Positions 1 through 7,990 of a stretch of 64,000 nt of DNA are shown here, piece by piece. How positions within the stretch are numbered: the first letter of the stretch is position 1; every line of letters starts with the position of its first letter. A model generated the notes under the pieces. The model was not told the origin of the DNA and did no database searches. It saw nothing but the letters and a program-made list of their open reading frames with translations. The position numbers were made by a program, and so were the translations under genes. Source of the DNA: Candidatus Limnocylindrales bacterium. GTDB taxonomy: Bacteria > Moduliflexota > Moduliflexia > Moduliflexales > JAUQPW01. The DNA lies in NCBI GenBank assembly GCA_035559535.1, contig DATMBG010000012.1, positions 124,001 to 188,000 of the forward strand, given 5' to 3'.

Positions 1-73
1 GCCCTTCCCAGACAAAGAGGCTTCCAACAAAGAGGCCGATTTGATAAAGATGGAGTTTAGAGATTTTGGGCAT
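1..73 (-). CDS. ABC transporter permease, N-terminal fragment (cut by window edge)
   Basis: An ATG at 73-71 opens a minus-strand frame that runs off the window with no stop. It encodes 24 residues, with a short basic start (MPKISKLH) followed by a hydrophobic stretch (LYQIGLFVGSLFVWEG). It overlaps the last codons of the ATPase gene by 17 bases, the usual ATPase-permease coupling in NitT/TauT/SsuCB-type operons. The permease assignment rests on that context and on the hydrophobic start; the fragment is too short for a family call. Confidence 0.6.
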   Translation of the reverse strand, partial: MPKISKLHLYQIGLFVGSLFVWEG

Positions 74-848
74 AACTTTTAAGTACCTCGCCTCGCAAAA
101 TATGCCATATTTCACGGTGAATTTCCAGGAATTTATCCGTCAATCGAATTTCGGCTACATCCCGAGGACGGGATAAGGGGATGGTAAACTCACCCATAAG
201 CTTTGATGCCGGTCCGGCGGATAGTACGATCACGCGATCTGCCAGGGCTACAGCTTCTTCCAGGTCGTGGGTAACGAAAAGAACCGATTTCCGGTCTTCT
301 TGCCACAGTCGAAGCAACTCGTTCTCCATCAGGTTCCGAGTCTGAACATCCAAAGCCGAGAAAGGTTCATCCATTAATAAAATTTTGGGATTGAGAATCA
401 AAATCTGGGCCAGTCCAACCCGCTTCTTCATGCCACCTGATAATTGATGGGGGTAATAGTTCTCAAATCCTTTAAGCCCTACCTTTGCCAGCCATTCCCT
501 GGCCCGTTGGCGGGCTTCTTGAACAGGAACCTGTCGAAAGATCAACCCAAGGGCGACGTTGTCCAAAGCGGTTTTCCAGGGCAGAAGGGCATCTTGCTGA
601 AAGAGATATCCAACCCATCGGTTTAATCCTTTCGTCGGCTCTTTGAAGGTTCGGATCTCACCTGAAGTAGGCAGGAGGAGACCTGCAACCACGCTTAAAA
701 GCGTGCTTTTACCACAGCCCGTAGGTCCAACAATGGCTACAAACTCGCCCTCTCCTACCTCAAAGCTTATATTTTCTACAGCCGTATAGCCTCCAAAACG
801 GACGGTGATTCCTTCGAGCTGAACAGCAGATTTGTTAAGACTGATCAT
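57..848 (-). CDS. ABC transporter ATP-binding protein, nitrate/sulfonate/taurine (NitT/TauT) type
   Basis: 263 aa, normal length for SsuB/TauB-like importer ATPases. It shows Walker A GPTGCGKST (about residues 41-49), a Q-loop (YLFQQDALLPW), signature LSGGMKKR (about 137), Walker B ILLMDEPFSAL and the switch histidine in FVTHDLEEA. The DALLPWKTALDNVALGL stretch is typical of the NitT/TauT branch. It should energise uptake of a small organic anion, sulfonate, nitrate or thiamine-precursor-like solute; the substrate cannot be read because no solute-binding protein is in view. Its ATG overlaps the stop of the upstream kinase-RapZ gene (ATGA, 845-848), and the permease start overlaps its own end, so all three are probably one transcript. 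Confidence 0.92.
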   Translation of the reverse strand: MISLNKSAVQLEGITVRFGGYTAVENISFEVGEGEFVAIVGPTGCGKSTLLSVVAGLLLPTSGEIRTFKEPTKGLNRWVGYLFQQDALLPWKTALDNVALGLIFRQVPVQEARQRAREWLAKVGLKGFENYYPHQLSGGMKKRVGLAQILILNPKILLMDEPFSALDVQTRNLMENELLRLWQEDRKSVLFVTHDLEEAVALADRVIVLSAGPASKLMGEFTIPLSRPRDVAEIRLTDKFLEIHREIWHILRGEVLKSYAQNL

Positions 849-2308
849 CCGATTTTTTCCAACTCTCGATGCCGTAGCTCTACATTTATATCGTATTTTT
901 CCCTCAGGTGTTTAGCCAGGCATTCGGCCGAGTATACAGAACGATGCTGTCCCCCGGTACATCCGAAGCAGACCGTCAAACTGGTGAAATTTCGAGAGAT
1001 AAAGGTCTCTACGGCGGCGTCTACCAGAGCAAAACAGTGTTTCAGAAACTCCTCTACTGCCGGAATATTTTTCAAATAGGCGATAACTTCGGCATCTCGA
1101 CCGGTCTTTTGTTGATAAGCTGCTTCACGCCCGGGATTTGGAAGATATCGACAATCAAAAACAAATCCCCCACCGGTCCCCGTTTCATCCAAAGGAATAC
1201 CGGAAGATAGGTACGAGAAGCTAAAAATTCGAACGGTCAGCCTGTTTTCCGAAGGATTCTTTTTGTCTTTGTCCAGGGTAGAAACGATAGAATGAAGGAC
1301 TGTTGTTAGTTCTGGCAAATCAACGGGGAGTTGATGGGTGTAAAGGAAATGTTTAAGATTTTGTACAGCCTCCGGGATACTCAGGAGAAACCCGGATTTT
1401 CGCTGGTAGAGTCCTCGAAACCCATAAGCCCCCAGGGTTTGCATCATTCTGATTAAAACAAAACCGTGATAGTATCGGATGAAGGCGTTCCGATCCACGG
1501 GGATATAGCTTTCCAGGGCACTTAGATATTCCGTGAGTAGTCGTTGACGTACTTCTTCAGGGATTTGAGCTCTGGCCTGATTCAGGAGCGAGGCAATATC
1601 GTATTGCAAGGCTCCCCGACGTCCTCCCTGGTAATCGATGAAAAACGGCTCGTAGGGGGTGCCTGAATGATCTTTTGGGTCCGGTGTTCCAGCTCTTAGC
1701 AGGATATTTCTAGATTGAAAATCCCGGTATAAAAAATAGGGACCCCCGGCTTCCACAAGGAAATCGGCCAGTTTTTGGAAGTCATCTTCAAGCTTTTGTT
1801 CGTTAAAGGGGATCCCTGCCAGTTTCAGGAAATGGTACTTGAAGTAGTTAAGATCCCAGATCATGGACTGGCGATCATAGGTAGATCGAGGGTAACAGAC
1901 TTCGTAATTAAGATCTTTTCCTCCTTCGATTTGAAATTTAGGTAGAATTCGAACAACTTTTTTATAAATTGCTTCAATTTCAACGGGAAAATCGTCCGGT
2001 CCCCTTCGGGCCCTGGCCAATGCATCGAAGAGCGTTAAATCGCCCAGGTCTTCTTCTAGATAAATCCCATGGTCAAGATCTTCTGTATAGATTTCAGGAA
2101 CCGGTAAGCCTATTTTCTTAAAATGCCGGGAGAATTCCAGAAAAGCGATATTCTCGGCCCGATCGGCGTTAGCAACTCCGATAGCAGAACGGGTCACACC
2201 GGCTAATCGGTAAATTTTTCGATCCGAGCCGTGGGCCTTGAGCGGGGTAACGATCCTGACCATCTCTTTGAAATAAGACTGAAATAGTTCGATCAGTTTC
2301 TTTTCCAC
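845..2308 (-). CDS. Fusion of an APH/AmgK-like kinase with a RapZ C-terminal domain
   Basis: 487 aa in two parts. Residues 1 to about 350 are an aminoglycoside-phosphotransferase-fold kinase of the COG3178/AmgK type: a catalytic-loop motif YRDFQSRNILL near 196 (Brenner Asp and Asn present, the usual first His replaced by Tyr) and metal-binding FIDYQGG followed by YDIASLL. Residues about 358-487 match the RapZ C-terminal domain, with FVFDCRYLPNP, TGRD and the GCTGGQHRSV loop near 451 that binds glucosamine-6-phosphate in E. coli RapZ. The RapZ N-terminal P-loop domain is absent. AmgK phosphorylates N-acetylmuramate/GlcNAc in wall recycling, so a role in amino-sugar sensing or phosphorylation is a reasonable inference, not shown. 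It overlaps the downstream ABC ATPase by 4 bases. Confidence 0.85.
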   Translation of the reverse strand: MEKKLIELFQSYFKEMVRIVTPLKAHGSDRKIYRLAGVTRSAIGVANADRAENIAFLEFSRHFKKIGLPVPEIYTEDLDHGIYLEEDLGDLTLFDALARARRGPDDFPVEIEAIYKKVVRILPKFQIEGGKDLNYEVCYPRSTYDRQSMIWDLNYFKYHFLKLAGIPFNEQKLEDDFQKLADFLVEAGGPYFLYRDFQSRNILLRAGTPDPKDHSGTPYEPFFIDYQGGRRGALQYDIASLLNQARAQIPEEVRQRLLTEYLSALESYIPVDRNAFIRYYHGFVLIRMMQTLGAYGFRGLYQRKSGFLLSIPEAVQNLKHFLYTHQLPVDLPELTTVLHSIVSTLDKDKKNPSENRLTVRIFSFSYLSSGIPLDETGTGGGFVFDCRYLPNPGREAAYQQKTGRDAEVIAYLKNIPAVEEFLKHCFALVDAAVETFISRNFTSLTVCFGCTGGQHRSVYSAECLAKHLREKYDINVELRHRELEKIG

Positions 2309-2671
2309 TTACTTTTCAAATAACTTACCCGTCTAAAGAACCAACCAGAGAGTTAAAGATTTTTATCATTTGACCTCCATATCCTTTACCTGCTTTATAG
2401 AATCATGATAAAAGAAATTATCTTCAAAAGCAAGGAAAAAGCAGAATGGGTATCTGTATCGATTTAGTAGGCGGAAAAAGAAACATCCCCCTGGCCCCCC
2501 TCCAGGGGGGACTGACAGGGAGTTGCTGCTGCTGAATCCCCCCTGGAGGGGGGCCAGGGGGATGTTCAGACAGAAAAAGTGACACCTACTAAAGGGTTAC
2601 AGTTACGCAGAATGGTTTTAAGTTTACCCCGCCCTATCTTTAAGTAGAAGATTCTCCCCTCAACAGGGGTT
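2309..2671. other. Intergenic region holding a MITE-like element
   Basis: These 363 bp separate two minus-strand genes and contain no convincing ORF. The middle is the small palindromic element at 2450-2606; the rest is AT-rich DNA with no recognised promoter or RNA. Confidence 0.7.
2450..2606. mobile_element. MITE-like element, family A, complete copy
   Basis: 157 bp. The ends form inverted repeats of 22 bp (2450-2471 and 2585-2606, 18 of 22 matching, ending in the shared core TTTAGTAGG). A 9-bp direct repeat GCAGAATGG flanks it exactly (2441-2449 and 2607-2615), as a target-site duplication would. Inside lies a perfect 28-bp inverted repeat (2483-2510 and 2538-2565), rich in C and G, around a 27-base loop. 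No coding capacity. Related copies lie at 57218-57326, 57337-57416 and about 15256-15307. Any mobilising transposase must be elsewhere. Confidence 0.8.
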
Positions 2672-2959
2672 TTAAACCCCTTCAACCATAATCACATTAC
2701 CTGTTGAGGCCTTTTGGCGGATCTCTCTGGCTTTGGTATACTCGGGTGAGTTATACCACTGTTTAGCCCGCTCCACACTTTCAAATTCTAGCACAACCAG
2801 ACGCTGAGGTTGCCAATTCCCCTCCAGGGTTTCGACTTTACCTCCGCGTATGATAAATCTGCCTCCATATTTTTCAAGGGTTGGCGGAACAAGTTTTCGG
2901 TATTCTTCGTACAATGTGGGATCGGTAATATGGATTTGTGCAATTACATAGGCTGCCAT
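2672..2959 (-). CDS. DUF1330 domain protein
   Basis: 95 aa, the full length of this dimeric alpha-beta (ferredoxin-like) family. Family features visible are the start AAYVIAQIHITDP, the YGGRFIIRGGKVE segment and the LVVLEFESVERAKQWYNSPEY segment that is close to diagnostic. A purine-rich ribosome site (AAGGAGG) precedes the ATG. The biochemical function of DUF1330 proteins is not established. It stands alone between two repeat-containing intergenic regions, so the context suggests no pathway. Confidence 0.9.
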   Translation of the reverse strand: MAAYVIAQIHITDPTLYEEYRKLVPPTLEKYGGRFIIRGGKVETLEGNWQPQRLVVLEFESVERAKQWYNSPEYTKAREIRQKASTGNVIMVEGV

Positions 2960-3006
2960 TTTAACCTCCTTGCTGTTCGGTTACAAAAAAACAAGGTTAT
3001 ACCTTT

Positions 3007-3160
3007 AGTACACTGTTTACTTGGTTTTGCTTGACTTTTAACGGCCCTCACCCTCCCCCCTTCCATCCCCCCGTGGACAGGGGGGGACTTGGGAAGTTAA
3101 CCCGGAGATCCTCCAACTCCCCTCTCCCACAGCGTGGGAGAAGCCTCCCTGGTTTTATTA
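3007..3160. repeat. Intergenic repeat cluster: truncated family B end plus GC-rich palindromes
   Basis: It begins with a 16-bp sequence, AGTACACTGTTTACTT, also found exactly at 7830-7845, where it ends a small inverted-repeat element. A C/G palindrome follows near 3067-3087 around GTGGAC, a core seen again at 17070, 24430 and 42210, then a second hairpin (CTCTCCCACAGCGTGGGAGA) near 3122-3141. No ORF with coding character; it looks like a pile-up of decayed extragenic palindromes. Confidence 0.55.
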
Positions 3161-3176
3161 TTGGCCCCATGTTTTG

Positions 3177-4127
3177 TCAGGACCTCCAGGGTAATCGATC
3201 CAGATCCACGTTTCCCCCCGATAGAATAATACCGATACGTTTGCCGGTAAGGTCTATTTTTCTTTCAAACAGGGCTCCTACAGGGACTGCCGCAGAAGGT
3301 TCAATGATGATTTTCATACGTTCCCAGACATGCCGCATACCCATGATAATAGCCTTTTCACTGACCGTTACAATTTTTTGGACGTATTTCTGAAGGATAG
3401 CGAAAGTCAGATCACCCAGGGAGGTAAGTAAACCATCGGCTATGGTGTGGGGTTGGACCGAGGGAACGATTCGGCCTTCCTGGAGGGATCGGTAAGCGTC
3501 GTCTGCACCTTCCGGCTCGGCACCTATCACTTGAGTGGTTGGAGAAAGCTCCGATACGACAATGGCCGTTCCGCTTAAAAGTCCTCCACCTCCTACGGGA
3601 GTCATGATAACATCCAATTTTGGGACTTCAGCCAATAGCTCCAGTGCGGCTGTTCCTTGACCGGCTATAACCCGGGGATCGTTATATGGATGTATAAAGG
3701 TCGCACCTGTTTCTTCAACGATCTTAGTCAGGGTAGCTTCCCGGGCAGCCAGAGTTGGTTCACAGAAGACAATTTTTCCTCCATAACCTGCCACGGCAGC
3801 TTTTTTAACTTCAGGAGCGGTCCTCGGCATCACAATAAAGGCGGGGATTCCACGCCTTTGAGCAGCCAGTGCAAGTGCAGCCGCATGGTTCCCCGAAGAG
3901 TGGGTAGCAACTCCTCGCCGTGCTTCGCTTTCAGATAAAGATAAAACCGCATTACAGGCACCTCGAAACTTAAAAGCTCCTGCCTTTTGAAAATTTTCAC
4001 ATTTGAAAAACAGATCTGCCTGGACCATATGATTCAGGCTAGAAGAAGTAAACACCGGAGTTCGGTGTATGTAAGGCTTAATACGTTCGGCGGCCTGCTG
4101 AATTTCGATTAAAGTTGGATAAGTCAT
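3177..4127 (-). CDS. PLP-dependent serine/threonine dehydratase (or racemase) family protein
   Basis: 316 aa, a single fold-type II PLP domain with no ACT regulatory tail, so the catabolic/serine-racemase-like length rather than biosynthetic IlvA. Visible motifs: the Schiff-base lysine in GAFKFRGA (about 53), the substrate loop SSGNHAAALA, the phosphate-binding glycine loop PVGGGGLLSG, and EPEGADDAYRSL, common in serine racemase and threo-3-hydroxyaspartate ammonia-lyase relatives. The reaction would be deamination of L-Ser/L-Thr or a beta-hydroxy amino acid to a 2-oxo acid and ammonia. The exact substrate is not decidable. It stands alone. Confidence 0.88.
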   Translation of the reverse strand: MTYPTLIEIQQAAERIKPYIHRTPVFTSSSLNHMVQADLFFKCENFQKAGAFKFRGACNAVLSLSESEARRGVATHSSGNHAAALALAAQRRGIPAFIVMPRTAPEVKKAAVAGYGGKIVFCEPTLAAREATLTKIVEETGATFIHPYNDPRVIAGQGTAALELLAEVPKLDVIMTPVGGGGLLSGTAIVVSELSPTTQVIGAEPEGADDAYRSLQEGRIVPSVQPHTIADGLLTSLGDLTFAILQKYVQKIVTVSEKAIIMGMRHVWERMKIIIEPSAAVPVGALFERKIDLTGKRIGIILSGGNVDLDRLPWRS

Positions 4128-4548
4128 TTTATCACGAATTAAGGGTTCAGATCCAGAACAAAATCAAACCATCGGTAAAAAATAAAATATCAATCCGTAA
4201 AACTACCGGTAGGTTTACTATAAGATAGGCGTTTACGTCAAGAAAAATCCCCTTTTCTCCCGGATTTACCCTCAAGCGATCCTTTCATCTTTTGAGTTCC
4301 CAGAGTTTCTTCCGGTTTTGGAATAGGATGGTGGAAGGATTTATAGCTACCCCGCCGGGTCTAAAAGATCTGAAACGGTGTCTCCAACTTATGGAGGAAA
4401 TTCAAGGAACAATCTTCCTTGACACAGATAGGAAGTTTAGTAAACTTCTTATAGATCGGGGAACCCTTTTAAACCCCCTAGATGTTGAGATTTTCAAAAC
4501 CTCAGCGGGTTTATGCATTTTGAAAGATTCTCTAAACCGACTAACCTT
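4128..4548. other. Intergenic region, no clear feature
   Basis: 421 bp between the divergent dehydratase and exported-protein genes, so it should hold both promoters. The dehydratase side is AT-rich. A TTG- or ATG-initiated frame at 4292/4328-4642 exists but overlaps the signal peptide of the next gene and lacks family resemblance, so I do not annotate it. Confidence 0.5.
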
Positions 4549-5244
4549 ATGTTTAAATCGTGGATTCTTCTGTTCCTTGTGGGAAGTCTGGTTTTTCTCA
4601 ATCCATTTTTCACCTACCCGGAAGTCTTTTCGGAGGATCTGATAACTTCCCTGCCCAAAATCCTGGATGGATTAAGCGAGTCGATACGGAAAGTCCGTTG
4701 TGATACAGCCATCCGGCGGGAAGAGGTTTTATATGCAACCGTTGAAAACCCCGAAGAGTTTAAGTGTCTAGAACTTTATCTGGAAATGTTTGGGGGGATG
4801 AAAGCTGAGGAATATCTGGGATATATTCTGGAAATTCAAGGAAAGCGCTACGGCCAGGAAATGACGATAGGCTTCAAGGAAGGAGATTTATTTCTCGGGC
4901 GGAAGACTCCCAAGCTGTTCCCCCAACTCTATGCCTTACGCATCCGCTTCTCCCCCTCTGGCAAAGAGGTGATCCAACACTTAAGTGATAAATATATTGA
5001 GCTTATGGCCTTCCGCTTTGATCAGGTTCCTAAGCGGATCAAACAAGAATCATTAGGAGAAAGTCTCTTGTACGAACAATTTCTCCAATATGAAGATGTC
5101 TTCTCAGAAGATGGAAAGACCACCTATACGAATTCTATTGTTCGGATTTCAACCGAAGATACCGTTATGATTCTGAGTGGAATTGATCTGAGTGAAGAGG
5201 TCTGGAAGGAAATTCTGACTGGGGTTATGAAATCTAAAAGGTAA
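4549..5244 (+). CDS. Hypothetical exported protein
   Basis: I place the start at the ATG at 4549, which gives 231 aa opening with a classical signal peptide (MFKSWILLFLVGSLVFL). An in-frame ATG at 4513 would put 12 polar residues before it. The mature part is acidic/amphipathic with alternating short strands (YILEIQGKRYGQEMTIGF, LYALRIRFSPSGKEVIQHL) and no cysteine motif or catalytic signature that I recognise. It is convergent with the DUF4416 gene, with a 17-bp gap. Function unknown; probably periplasmic. Confidence 0.7.
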   Translation: MFKSWILLFLVGSLVFLNPFFTYPEVFSEDLITSLPKILDGLSESIRKVRCDTAIRREEVLYATVENPEEFKCLELYLEMFGGMKAEEYLGYILEIQGKRYGQEMTIGFKEGDLFLGRKTPKLFPQLYALRIRFSPSGKEVIQHLSDKYIELMAFRFDQVPKRIKQESLGESLLYEQFLQYEDVFSEDGKTTYTNSIVRISTEDTVMILSGIDLSEEVWKEILTGVMKSKR

Positions 5245-5261
5245 GACCACTGGGCTTGCCA

Positions 5262-5807
5262 TCAAAGTTCGGAAAACCTTTCCACAGCCAGTCGCTCGCG
5301 CTTGTAAAGGTCTCTCATTTTGATGAGAAAATGATCATAAAGCCCGAGTTTAAAATCCGGAAAGCTCCATTCAAAGGAAAGAAATTGCCCTTTGTAATAG
5401 TAGAGGGTGATATCCGCATAAACCCCTTGGGACAAGTAAATTTTCTGACCACCGAATTTCCATGAAGCCAGAACCACCTTATGATAATCCAGATAACCCG
5501 GATCGAGGTTAATTAATCGTTTCCCCTCCTGTCGAAATTGGTCTTCAACCTGGGTGGTAAAATGTTTAACCTCTACGATGCAATCGGGAGAAATAAGCCT
5601 GGAGAAAGAAAGGAAAAAGCGCTGAAGACCGGTTCCCATTTCGGCTTCGTAGTAATCTGTTATAGTAAAAGGCACACCAGGACTGGAAAAGTCAAGGGGA
5701 CCGTATTGAGTTTGAAGAATCGAAGAGACTGGCTGAACCAGCGCAGGCTGCCCGGTGAGGATGGCGATAAAAAGCTTGACCGGATGGGGGGGTTGTACGG
5801 TTGCCAT
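5262..5807 (-). CDS. DUF4416 family protein
   Basis: 181 aa, normal for DUF4416. Family hallmarks are the PVKLFIAILTGQP start, FTITDYYEAEMG, the LNLDPGYLD-like segment (LINLDPGYLDYHKVVLAS), IYLSQGVYADITLYY, and FPDFKLGLYDHFLIKMRDLYK near the C-terminus. The family occurs in thermodesulfobacterial, deltaproteobacterial and related lineages and has no established function. Start at the ATG 5807. No operon partner. Confidence 0.88.
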   Translation of the reverse strand: MATVQPPHPVKLFIAILTGQPALVQPVSSILQTQYGPLDFSSPGVPFTITDYYEAEMGTGLQRFFLSFSRLISPDCIVEVKHFTTQVEDQFRQEGKRLINLDPGYLDYHKVVLASWKFGGQKIYLSQGVYADITLYYYKGQFLSFEWSFPDFKLGLYDHFLIKMRDLYKRERLAVERFSEL

Positions 5808-5973
5808 GATTTTTAATGAAGTCGTCCATGTCCGTTAGGGTGAAGATAGGTTTAAAAACCCTATATGGCTCACCCCTACTTCGATCCCTCTTCCAGACTG
5901 TGGGAAAAAAGAGAAGGTAAGAGGTGAAGAGGGATTAAGGGCTGGAACCTAAGTTTTTAGGAGCCCTAATAAA

Positions 5974-6807
5974 TTACGGACTACGAACAACGGATAATCT
6001 TTGCTGTTTCACGATCTGTTGAGCTTCTAGAATAATCTCCTCAGGAATTCCAAAAATTTCAGAGATAGCCCGAGCATAATCCGATCGAATCTTCCGCTGA
6101 TTACGCTGGCCCTCTGAGGTGACTTGTAAATAATTATCTCGCAGGTAAAGTTGAGTTTCATGGGTTACCCGGGTCACAAGCAGTGAATTCATCATATTCC
6201 AGGAAAAGGACTTGAGCCAGTGTTCTCGAAACTCTTCTACACTTACCGGTCGATCTTTGAGAGTATAACGCCACTTTTTCACCGATTTATTCAACGTATA
6301 AACCCGATAACCGGAGACGGTACCTATCAAGTTCCCAGCTTCGAGTCTCTCGAGCTGGATAAAGTTCATAGGAAATTTATGTACAGCTACAGGTTCATGG
6401 GTCAGAGGAAGAGGTCTGGAAAGTAGAAAACCTGGATCTACAAGAAATTTTTGCCTTTGGAGGAGAACGATTAAGGCACAGTGGGTATCTGGTCCGTAAC
6501 TTCGATCTGCCATAACCGGATAGCAATCAAACCCACATCCTTCGAGGATTTGCCAGAGGGTAAAGGTCAGAGAAAAACAAGTACCTCCCGTTCCATATCG
6601 GATATGATCTTCAATAACCTCATCGGGCATCCGGAGTTTACTTGTAGGATCTCCTGTGCGATAGTTTTTAAGGATCTTTGTCAGATTTTCATAGGGAAGC
6701 TGAGCAAATGCATAGACCAATTGGGACAAATACTCAAGATCCGGTCGTCTTGATCTCAGATCAAAATGGGTTAAGAACCGTTGAGTTACAGACTGGTAAG
6801 ACATCAC
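5974..6807 (-). CDS. Arylamine N-acetyltransferase family protein
   Basis: 277 aa. The NAT catalytic triad is visible: Cys in GTGGTCFSLT (about residue 76), His in DTHCALIV (about 108) and Asp in FLVDPGF (about 122), in the usual order and spacing. The opening LPYENLTKIL corresponds to the NAT LPFENLxxxL segment. Classical NATs transfer acetyl from acetyl-CoA to arylamines or hydrazines. The C-terminal 120 residues diverge from standard NATs (LRDNYLQVTSEGQ then a helical tail), so the acyl donor or acceptor may differ. The last codons overlap a short repeat also seen near 17110. Confidence 0.82.
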   Translation of the reverse strand: MMSYQSVTQRFLTHFDLRSRRPDLEYLSQLVYAFAQLPYENLTKILKNYRTGDPTSKLRMPDEVIEDHIRYGTGGTCFSLTFTLWQILEGCGFDCYPVMADRSYGPDTHCALIVLLQRQKFLVDPGFLLSRPLPLTHEPVAVHKFPMNFIQLERLEAGNLIGTVSGYRVYTLNKSVKKWRYTLKDRPVSVEEFREHWLKSFSWNMMNSLLVTRVTHETQLYLRDNYLQVTSEGQRNQRKIRSDYARAISEIFGIPEEIILEAQQIVKQQRLSVVRSP

Positions 6808-6874
6808 ATTCTCCTCTATTTAATCTTAAAAAGATAAGGCTACCCTGTCAAGGGAAGGCAAGCTTCGACCGATT

Positions 6875-7633
6875 CTACGGCCCAAGTCTTTGCTCCAGCC
6901 AGGCAAAAATATCCTCTTGAGCCTCTGGATTCCCGTACAAAATAGCAATTCCATGGGCTTTTCCCCGATAGATTTTGGTCTCCTTAGGATCTTCTGTCAT
7001 ATTGGCGAGGCCTTCGGCAGCGACAGAGCTGGCTCCTTGACCATCCCCCAGTGTGGCCATAAACAGAATGGATTTAGGGTTAAATTTTTTAACTTCGACG
7101 CCGATGAGCCTGTCAATCCCAGGGGATAAAGCAACTGCTGCACGGATCTCCTTAAAAGTACCTGCGCTCACAAAGGCCACATTGGCTCCCAAATCCCCGC
7201 CGATGATTCCTATTTTCTTACCTTCGATCTGAGGCTGCGTTTTCAACCATTTAATGGCTGCCTTGATATCCCATACCATGTTTCCGGCTTCCTGTTGTAG
7301 AAAATCAGGGGCCTTTGCGTTCAGAACTGTTTTTCCCTTTGAAATACTCTTTCCATGACCTCGCAAATCAATGGCCAGAACGGCATATCCTTTTTCCAAA
7401 AAGGCCGGTGTAAAAGCATCCCATTGGACGCGGCTTCCACCGAAATGGTGGACTAAAATAAGGGGTATTTTTTTCCCTTTCTTTTCCCCGGCAGGGACGG
7501 TCCAAGAAGCCGAAATTTTCACCTCATCATCGGTTGTAAACCAGACCTCAATACTTCCTGGAAGATCTGCCCAGGCACCGGAGAACGACAAAATCCAGAA
7601 CAGACTAAAGAATAAAACTAAAATTTTTCTCAT
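6875..7633 (-). CDS. Exported alpha/beta hydrolase, dienelactone-hydrolase-like
   Basis: 252 aa with an N-terminal signal peptide (ILVLFFSLFWILSFSGAWA). The fold is clear: oxyanion region LILVHHFGGSRVQWDAF, then YAVLAIDLRGHGKS, with the nucleophile-elbow position in GIIGGDLGANVA. The usual Gly-x-Ser-x-Gly/Gly-x-Cys-x-Gly nucleophile appears as GGDLGAN, with Asp in its place, so catalysis is uncertain. The acid (ATLGDGQG) and His (YRGKAHGIAIL) positions are present. A periplasmic esterase-like or dehalogenase-like role is possible; substrate unknown. Confidence 0.8.
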   Translation of the reverse strand: MRKILVLFFSLFWILSFSGAWADLPGSIEVWFTTDDEVKISASWTVPAGEKKGKKIPLILVHHFGGSRVQWDAFTPAFLEKGYAVLAIDLRGHGKSISKGKTVLNAKAPDFLQQEAGNMVWDIKAAIKWLKTQPQIEGKKIGIIGGDLGANVAFVSAGTFKEIRAAVALSPGIDRLIGVEVKKFNPKSILFMATLGDGQGASSVAAEGLANMTEDPKETKIYRGKAHGIAILYGNPEAQEDIFAWLEQRLGP

Positions 7634-7990
7634 AAAGACTCATTCTCATATCCCTCACCCTTCCCTCTAACCCTTTCTTCATATTACTAAGGAGGAATGA
7701 GAAGGGAGGACAAGCTTTGAATAAGACATTCCCGGGGAATAGGAAAGTTCCCGGAGTTGGTACGCTTTTATTTTTTTCTATTTTTAGGGCCTGAAGGGTT
7801 TTGAGGCTAAATGACCCCAAGTATGGAGTAGTACACTGTTTACTTAATTTTGACCTCATAGGGCTACTTTCACTCCCCAGCTCCCCTCTCCCGTCGCTAC
7901 GGGAGAAGGGCCGGGGGTGATGGTCACTTAAACATTAAGCAAAATTAAAGTAACAAAGCAGTAGGAGCGATGACCTGACAACAAAAAATT
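7634..7990. other. Intergenic region with a repeat element
   Basis: 357 bp between two minus-strand genes. The distal half is the small inverted-repeat element at 7830-7964. A minus-strand frame at 7605-7859 runs through part of the region but overlaps the start of the hydrolase gene and has no coding character. Confidence 0.6.
7830..7964. mobile_element. MITE-like element, family B
   Basis: The ends are imperfect inverted repeats: TGTTTACTTAATTTTG at 7837-7852 against CAAAATTAAAGTAACA at 7940-7955, which pair with one small shift. The interior has a C-rich hairpin around CTCCCGTCGCTACGGGAG (about 7888-7905). AGTAG occurs at both edges (7827-7831, 7960-7964) and could be a short target duplication. 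The left end recurs at 3007-3022. No coding capacity. Confidence 0.55.

Noticed and set aside
4292-4642. Open frame of 116 aa upstream of the exported protein
   Set aside because: Starts at TTG (or ATG at 4328), lacks a good ribosome site, shares 94 bases with the better gene starting at 4549 and has no recognisable family.
7605-7859. Minus-strand frame of 84 aa
   Set aside because: Overlaps the start of the hydrolase gene and the family B repeat; low-complexity content without coding features.
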